A program made the position numbers and the translations under genes. Positions 59,801 through 64,000 of a DNA stretch of 64,000 bases are shown here, piece by piece. How positions within the stretch are numbered: the first letter of the stretch is position 1; every line of letters begins with the position of its first letter. The stretch spans positions 11,289,001 through 11,353,000 of the forward strand of contig NC_065425.1 in the NCBI RefSeq assembly GCF_024362695.1, in the 5' to 3' direction. The notes beneath the pieces were generated by a model. That model was not told the DNA's origin, did no database searches, and saw only the letters and a program-made list of their open reading frames with translations. Source of the stretch: Pectinophora gossypiella. Its lineage: Eukaryota; Arthropoda; Insecta; Lepidoptera; Gelechiidae.

Positions 59801-62572
59801 TAGCATTCAAGACAGATATGACGGGCGGTATCGTAACGAATTCTGAGGAGGTTGATTCAGACCATGATTCTGAGTTAATATCAAGTGGATATTACTGTCA
59901 GAAAATTCATGAGTTTTAGTGTTTTTTTTTATATGCTCACAGTTTTCGTTACGTCACTAACATCCTGTATGTTGGCAAATAAATACCTAATATGTAAATG
60001 GGTAATTATTGTAGACACATTTTATGTAAGTACCTTACAAAGATAGTACTTCATTACAAAACCAAATATTGTTATCAATTAAGTATGTATCATTCAAACA
60101 TAATGTTACGATCAACAATCACATGGCTTGAGCAATCAAATTTACCTAGAAAACATCATTGCACATCACAATTTTATCATTATTTGATTGTACGATACTT
60201 AGTAATCAGTTTCAGGTAATGATTGAATGATTAAATCAAGAACTCATTGCATCACGCATGTATCCTGTAGGGGTAGGCAGAGGTGCATAGTATACAATAC
60301 ACCCACTCCTCACCAAACATGTTTAAGTCCCGTGTAATGGAGGTTGAGCCTATTGCCATTAGATAGATAGATATAAATAGATATAGCCTTTATTATGAAC
60401 TTATTGTAACAAAAAAAATTTTTTTTGTCATTTTTTATTGCCTTTAACCGGGCACAAATCCTTAAAACCATGTGAAAATTTTAAATCTATAAAAATTCTG
60501 ACTTGGACGCGACTTGACCCCACAGCACTTGTCAAGCCGGGACGAGCATGTTAATCATTACACCACCGGGTTCTCCTCCTGTCCATGCGAAATTCTTGCG
60601 ATCTATGTATCATCATTAACTCATTCATAGTTGTATTTTTTTTTTACGATTTAAATTTTGTCTTTGTGAGTTTCCCTAAGCATGTGTAAGTGCTATAAAA
60701 ACAAAAATTATGTGATACCTATCTATTATCAAACAAAAATCTTTTTCACTTTTTAAATCAAAAAGCACTTTAATGGGATGCCCCAAAACCAGCAATTATA
60801 AGTATGAAAATTCCTTACTTTAGTAGCTACATACATAAGGAAAACCTGCAGTTGTTTCTGATAAGAATTAAATATTAAAATGTACAAACATCGAACATAG
60901 TCAATCATTATTTATTTCTTATTTGTCGGACATTGACCGCACATTTACATAGGTATATATTTATACATAATAATAATAAAATATAATTTTTAATTTAATA
61001 CAAAGTCAACAAATATGTTGTGGCAATAATATTTACTTTTTTATTGTACCACATAGCAGAATACTTTTGAATTTGAACATAAAAGAATATTTTTATATTC
61101 AAACTCAAAAATATCTCAATTTAGTTGGTAACATAGTTACACTTTGAATCGTCTTTTTTTACATAAGTAGGTATATTTTTTATTGATTGTCTGATCCACC
61201 TAAAACGACTGCAGCATTTCACAACCTATATAGCCGAGGAAAAGTAGCTAGCCCTAGACATTCTGTTGCTAATCTGGCTGGACATGCTGGAAACGACTGA
61301 GAGATTGTGTCCTTTCTGGCATGATAGACAATAAATTATAAGTTTTCATTTTGCTAATAAAGGTAGGTATTTACAATATGTATGGCTTCTGTTTTCGTGC
61401 TATATAAAATATGTATTGTATTCTGTTTATTGAATATTTAAGGAAACCACAGAACTTAGTGGTAGTCCAGAAAAGTCACGACAAAACAAATAAACAAAAT
61501 CAGTATGGTATGAAAACCCAATCACAATCCATTGTATGGAAGTTCACACAATACCTATTGTTCAATATACTTTGATAGGAACTTATTTTGTAAAAAAACT
61601 TTACTTACCTACTTTGTTTAAAACATTTTTTTACCGTTACCGTTGTTAGAACTAATTACAAACAAAATTAAGTACCTTAGTTTAATATATCTGAAAGAAT
61701 TTCTAAAAAACAAAGAAATTGAAAGTGATAAAAATCGTACACAAAGGCGCTGACCTTTTGACATTTCAAAACCAAAACAAACAAAAAATAGTGATGTGCA
61801 AGTGCATAGTTGCGTAAGAAAAAAATCAATACTACTGCCAAAATAACGTTATTTTATCATAACTGTTCTTTTTTCATTTCATTTATTTTACGAGGCATTA
61901 TTTCTTTATCTTACATTGTAGCAAACGATGCAAGGTATAGTCGTTATTGTGTAGGTATTGCGCAGTTCGATAACTGGTTTTGTGGTTTAAGACAACTTGA
62001 CATTAATGTCTACCTCAATATTTCAACTTTAAATCAAAATGTTAACTTTAGTACTCGAAAGTATAGAAAACTCCTTTCACATGTGCATACATTATAAAAG
62101 TTTAAGAATATTTAATGTGTGAGCAACAGGTTATCTGTCATAATCCGAATTCGCGAATAGCCTTTCTAGATTTCCACTTGTGTTTTGGTTTGCATACGGC
62201 TAGGGTTCGTCGAGCATGCGCAGTTGCGAAAATCCCAAAACTTCAAAATATTCTTCTTTCTCTACTGTTTATAATAAAAACTGTGGGACACTTACCTTTT
62301 TCTTGTTTGAGGAGGTGTGCTTTGTGTTTTCTTTCGGCCTCTTCATATCTGTTTTTCCATTTTTCGACGTATGTAGAGAGCGCGATGTTCGCCTCCTTGG
62401 TGTTGTGGTGCGCGTCGGGAGGCGTCATTCTCGGTGTGGCGCGCGGGATCCGCGTGCCCGCGCCGCCGCCGCCGCCGCCCGCGGGGAAGAGCGGGACGGC
62501 GCTCTTGCCACCCTGACACTGATTGTGGCTCGACGCGATCGCAAATACATTATCACCATTCCTTTTAATCAT
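50656..62572 (-). CDS. Shootin-1-like coiled-coil and proline-rich protein, 9 coding exons
   Basis: The exons join in phase into 593 residues. A Gly/Ala-rich N-terminus leads into heptad-rich coiled coil from about residue 58 to 435 (exons 1-7; for example KWKNRYEEAERKHKAHLLKQ, EKEKCQAQEKELEELRSQ). Exon 8 encodes a proline-rich segment (445-495) with runs of 6 and 11 prolines, a possible profilin or SH3 ligand. Exon 9 holds two short motifs, AIDAIVDQIKGG (531-542) and VKEMLAILGTLRKRR (566-580). Their order and spacing after a polyproline stretch resemble vertebrate shootin-1, which couples actin flow to L1-type adhesion molecules in growing axons. Length is close to that protein. The assignment rests on motif memory and architecture; another coiled-coil family is possible. 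All introns are GT-AG. ATG at 62572 is preceded in frame by TAA; an alternative Met lies at residue 49. Confidence 0.8.
50990..51180 (-). pseudogene. LINE C-terminal fragment abutting the exon 8 donor
   Basis: On the - strand, IEKGMLSWFGHVERMKDNR and KVGGRAGRGRPGR, typical LINE polymerase C-terminal sequence, follow the donor of shootin-like exon 8 in the same frame. Confidence 0.75.
51183..51434 (-). CDS. Shootin-like exon 8, polyproline segment (residues 445-529)
   Basis: It begins after TTCCAG with PVSAPPRSPSPSRTPTP and includes runs of 6 and 11 prolines, then SPAGEVDDMAKLLAGKQG. It ends AATGGAG before GTATGT. The frame stays open into LINE-derived sequence beyond the donor. Confidence 0.85.
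51480..51655 (-). mobile_element. Non-LTR retrotransposon 3' tail
   Basis: Reverse copy of the tail at 1130-1300: AATTCGAATTC repeats, then CAGCTTCTCACAACCTGTAT. Confidence 0.6.
51854..52109 (-). CDS. Shootin-like exon 7 (residues 360-445)
   Basis: It encodes LLWEEKIRLAEEDAQKALER, the end of the coiled coil, and a charged EIKEEKEIEEVKETL. Acceptor TTTTACAG, donor GTAAGT, phase 1. Confidence 0.9.
52131..52339. mobile_element. MITE family 2 copy, about 209 bp
   Basis: ACAGGGTGTTAGTGACATCG and its complement CGATGTCACTAACACCCTGT form the ends. Lies 22 bp upstream (on the gene's strand) of exon 7. Confidence 0.88.
52667..52850 (-). CDS. Shootin-like exon 6 (residues 298-359)
   Basis: It encodes YKSEALSAKKRVKQLSHQSA and LGEVDSLKLALDSQASRH. 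Only this phase joins exons 5 and 7 without a stop. Donor GTTGGT. Confidence 0.85.
53020..53190 (-). pseudogene. LINE C-terminal fragment
   Basis: The reverse strand matches the RACMKRL region and the downstream CCACCGGGGTAAGCAGAGAC block found at 1680-1800 and 39000-39130. Confidence 0.6.
53478..53655 (-). mobile_element. SINE type A, 3' half
   Basis: It holds the A tail reversed (TTCTTCTATCGTGTGGGTTG to AAGTAGTAACCGGGACC) and the core up to GCACGGATCATC; no head. Confidence 0.8.
53723..54030 (+). mobile_element. SINE type A copy
   Basis: Head GGCGTCCGTGATCCAGTGG, box B GGGTTCGAATCC, core and A tail up to about 54030, 48 bp from shootin-like exon 5. Confidence 0.85.
54078..54235 (-). CDS. 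Shootin-like exon 5 (residues 246-298)
   Basis: It encodes ELEQEKEKCQAQEKELEELR and RVSKLLMEEVTALKD. It ends GAGAC before GTGAGT, phase 2. Confidence 0.9.
54276..54545 (+). mobile_element. SINE type B copy
   Basis: Head ATGGTCTAGTGGTTAGAACG, core and B tail GAGCAGCGTGGTGGAGTATG to GTTTATGTATG, between shootin-like exons 5 and 4. Confidence 0.85.
54583..54731 (-). CDS. Shootin-like exon 4 (residues 196-245)
   Basis: It encodes DFLKQQLSSLSQQLAALQTE, a coiled coil. Donor GTATTG after CAG, phase 0. Confidence 0.88.
54822..55550. repeat. Cluster of family D and partial SINE type A copies in both directions
   Basis: A family D piece (54822-54950) is followed by a reversed SINE 5' half with head (54960-55180), a forward A tail (55180-55310), and a further forward core and tail (55360-55550). 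The opposed pieces could fold into a hairpin. Confidence 0.65.
55626..55747 (-). CDS. Shootin-like exon 3 (residues 155-196)
   Basis: It encodes VMQQAGEWYKQNKQLKRRST and LPNKPIDLDLDC, a break in the coiled coil that resembles a short linker in shootin-1. Acceptor TTCCAG, donor GTGAGT, phase 1. Confidence 0.85.
56090..56300 (+). repeat. Dispersed repeat family E copy
   Basis: It reads CAGAGGCGGAGGACTGGAGT, CCATCCCACTCGCGTCAGCC and GCTACACCGACAAGAATG, the reverse of 14795-15015. Confidence 0.65.
57118..57300. repeat. MITE family 2 half copy next to a SINE type B tail
   Basis: The part 57118-57182 matches MITE family 2 up to GAGTTGATATCA. The part 57183-57300 is a reversed B tail. GTTGATATCA recurs at 57294, suggesting that the SINE inserted there and made a target duplication. 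Confidence 0.6.
57990..58240 (+). mobile_element. SINE type A copy, diverged
   Basis: Head GGCCTCCGGGGTCCAGTGC, box B AGGTTCGATTCCCGG, disrupted body, and the core AAGCCGTTGGTCCCG. Confidence 0.75.
58679..58865 (-). CDS. Shootin-like exon 2 (residues 93-155)
   Basis: It encodes REHDDLQRRYNILHEERNHL and TVSEKLFTEYQQLKHQ. Acceptor ATCTACAG, donor GTAAGT, phase 2. A SINE ends about 25 bp upstream of the acceptor. Confidence 0.88.
58892..59213 (+). mobile_element. SINE type A copy, complete
   Basis: Head GGCCTCCGTGGTCCAGTGG to tail ACGATAGAAGAAG, antisense to the shootin-like gene and ending about 25 bp from its exon 2 acceptor. Confidence 0.88.
59660..59970. repeat. Retroelement block followed by a MITE family 2 copy
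   Basis: The part 59660-59790 repeats the GCTCACCACCTATCACG block. The part 59830-59970 is a diverged MITE family 2 copy ending CACTAACATCCTGTATG. Confidence 0.6.
59975..62295. other. Remainder of shootin-like intron 1
   Basis: AT-rich sequence with a LINE 3' tail on the - strand at about 61060-61270 and no exon that I can support. Confidence 0.5.
62296..62572 (-). CDS. Shootin-like exon 1 (residues 1-93)
   Basis: It encodes a Gly-rich leader, then NIALSTYVEKWKNRYEEAER, the start of the coiled coil. It ends AAAAAG before GTAAGT, phase 1. The exon is CpG-rich, fitting a 5' end. Confidence 0.8.
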
Positions 62573-64000
62573 TTTTTATTCGATTTTGATCATACACTCG
62601 CGTCGAACGCTCGCATCCTCTCGTTTTAACGTATGTATTGTGCTCACGTGTTTGGATCAACAGGCTGGTGCGTCGATCGTTAGGAAGTGCTAAAATAATT
62701 TCATAAATAAATCTCTTTGTTCTAACCGTTCGAGGAAAATAAGTGAAATATTACGTACACGGCACTTTATAAGTGTGTCACGCGCGGTCGCTTCTCAATG
62801 CGGCCTTGATAGGATGACGTTTGCAATTATTTTTTTATGAAGAACGGGTTAAAAAAATACGTTAAACGAAGACGACAATTAGTATTGAGTGTCGGGTTGC
62901 AACTAACGTATGTGCTTGTGATATGATAATGGAAACTTCGTCATCGTGAGTCATCGGACTTGATGTTTACGCTTTTTATTTACGTTCACCGCTGCTGCCA
63001 CTCGGTCTTAAGACATACTTCGTAGAATCTTATTAGAGTTTAGCTTGAATTAGTCATGCATGTTCGTAGTAGTTTTGATAAGTTATCGGTGTTGTTGGAT
63101 TACCCAAAGAGCCATATTCTTATATAAGCGATAATATTTGTAGTCAGATTTGCTGTCATTGATACTTAGTTATCTTTATTTCCTTTAGTTGCTTCCATAT
63201 CTCTTTCGATCATTCCTGTGGCTTGTTTACAGGCTATTCCAAATTCATAATGTTATTATTAATATTTTTATAATCTAAAATATTGTAAGATGTTGCAAGA
63301 TCTTTGAATGTCAATTTAACAGTACGTAGCTCGATCGCAATCTAAATAGAATGCCAACCTTGAGGTACCTAGTTGTTAAGTTAGCTTTAAAAAAAGAAAA
63401 ATAAGTCTCTTTTCTTATCTCGTGTTGGTTGTGAAATCGATAACCGACCTGATCAACCCTGGTGTTAGGGTTCCTATAGAGCCGCCACAGGCCCCTGACA
63501 ATGCTCATGTAACGACTAACTACTTACTTTCTAAGGTAAATAGTAGCCGGGACCGACTGCTTAACGTGCAATTGGGTGATCAGCCTGCAATGTCTCAACC
63601 TAAAAGTCCTAAACCTTTTGAAATTTACAAACACAGTCATAAGAATAAGTCAACATTTGATTAGTTTGTAGCTGATTTTATTAAGCAAATAGAAATATCC
63701 TCCGAAGTTTACGCAGGTACCTACTAACCTATAGTATTTTAAGACAATTTAGAGAGACAGAAACAAAACCCCGGTCGTTTCCTCAGAAAATCAGCAAGAA
63801 CAAATAGACTTGATTGATAGTCACCTTTTGACACCGAACAATAAATAGATTGCAGACAAACAGAAAATTGCACATGAAACACTTTAGTCGGACGCACAGA
63901 AAAAAAACTATTGTAACAGTATATGAAACCGCACTGGGAAGTGTTCTAAAACACACTGAACATAATTTTAACCAAGTAGGGCCGAACGGAAATTCTAAAA
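62573..64000. other. Region upstream of the shootin-like start codon
   Basis: It should contain the 5' UTR and promoter of the - strand gene. I cannot fix a TATA or initiator with confidence. A reversed SINE type A tail lies at 63413-63600. No further gene is supported. Confidence 0.5.
63413..63600 (-). mobile_element. SINE type A tail fragment
   Basis: It reads TCTTATCTCGTGTTGGTTGTG, CAACCCTGGTGTTAGGGTT and AGTAGCCGGGACCGACTG, an old reversed A tail. Confidence 0.7.

Noticed and set aside
62115..62629. Two overlapping + strand frames of 133 and 137 codons
   Set aside because: They are shadows of the GC-rich first exon of the shootin-like gene on the other strand.

Overview
The window is animal nuclear DNA, most likely from a moth or butterfly (Lepidoptera). 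The evidence is long intron-split genes, a gluzincin aminopeptidase N of the insect midgut type, an insect delta/epsilon-type glutathione S-transferase, and a dense mix of tRNA-headed SINEs, MITEs, a maT-type mariner, a BEL/Pao element and a DIRS element. I cannot name the species from sequence alone.

Two multi-exon host genes can be followed exon by exon with intact reading frames. An aminopeptidase N-like gene runs on the + strand from 2583 to 45131: 20 coding exons, 986 residues, all catalytic motifs present, no hydrophobic GPI tail. A coiled-coil and proline-rich gene resembling shootin-1 runs on the - strand from 62572 down to 50656: 9 coding exons, 593 residues. The two genes converge, with about 5.5 kb of AT-rich sequence between their stop codons. 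A third gene, an intronless 218-residue GST, lies on the + strand inside aminopeptidase intron 18 and has its own TATA/initiator pair.

Most of the rest is transposon-derived. Aminopeptidase intron 6 holds a maT-like mariner (12677-13984) with perfect 25-bp inverted repeats and an intact 346-residue DD37D transposase. Intron 9 (12.2 kb) holds a DIRS tyrosine-recombinase retrotransposon (about 17264-28428, - strand) with inverted termini, an internal complementary region and a probable intron in gag. A full BEL/Pao element (19770-25840) is inserted in its RT gene, with identical 140-bp LTRs and a 5-bp CAGGG target duplication. Intron 11 holds a Tc1-like element folded into a head-to-head inverted repeat. 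Many introns of both genes carry tRNA-headed SINEs in two tail types, a 5S rRNA-like SINE, at least four MITE families, palindromic repeats and 3' pieces of non-LTR retrotransposons.

The most unusual features are places where repeats meet splice sites. Intron 16 ends in about 17 units of a 36-bp minisatellite; most units carry a branch-point-like site, a pyrimidine tract and a CAG, and the last unit is the acceptor of exon 17. At exon 13 a SINE insertion has duplicated the 5' splice site. At three other exons a transposon end sits 18-25 bp from the acceptor.

The window opens with a perfect (ATTCT)n array of at least 76 units. The last 1.4 kb is upstream of the shootin-like start codon and holds no gene I can support.
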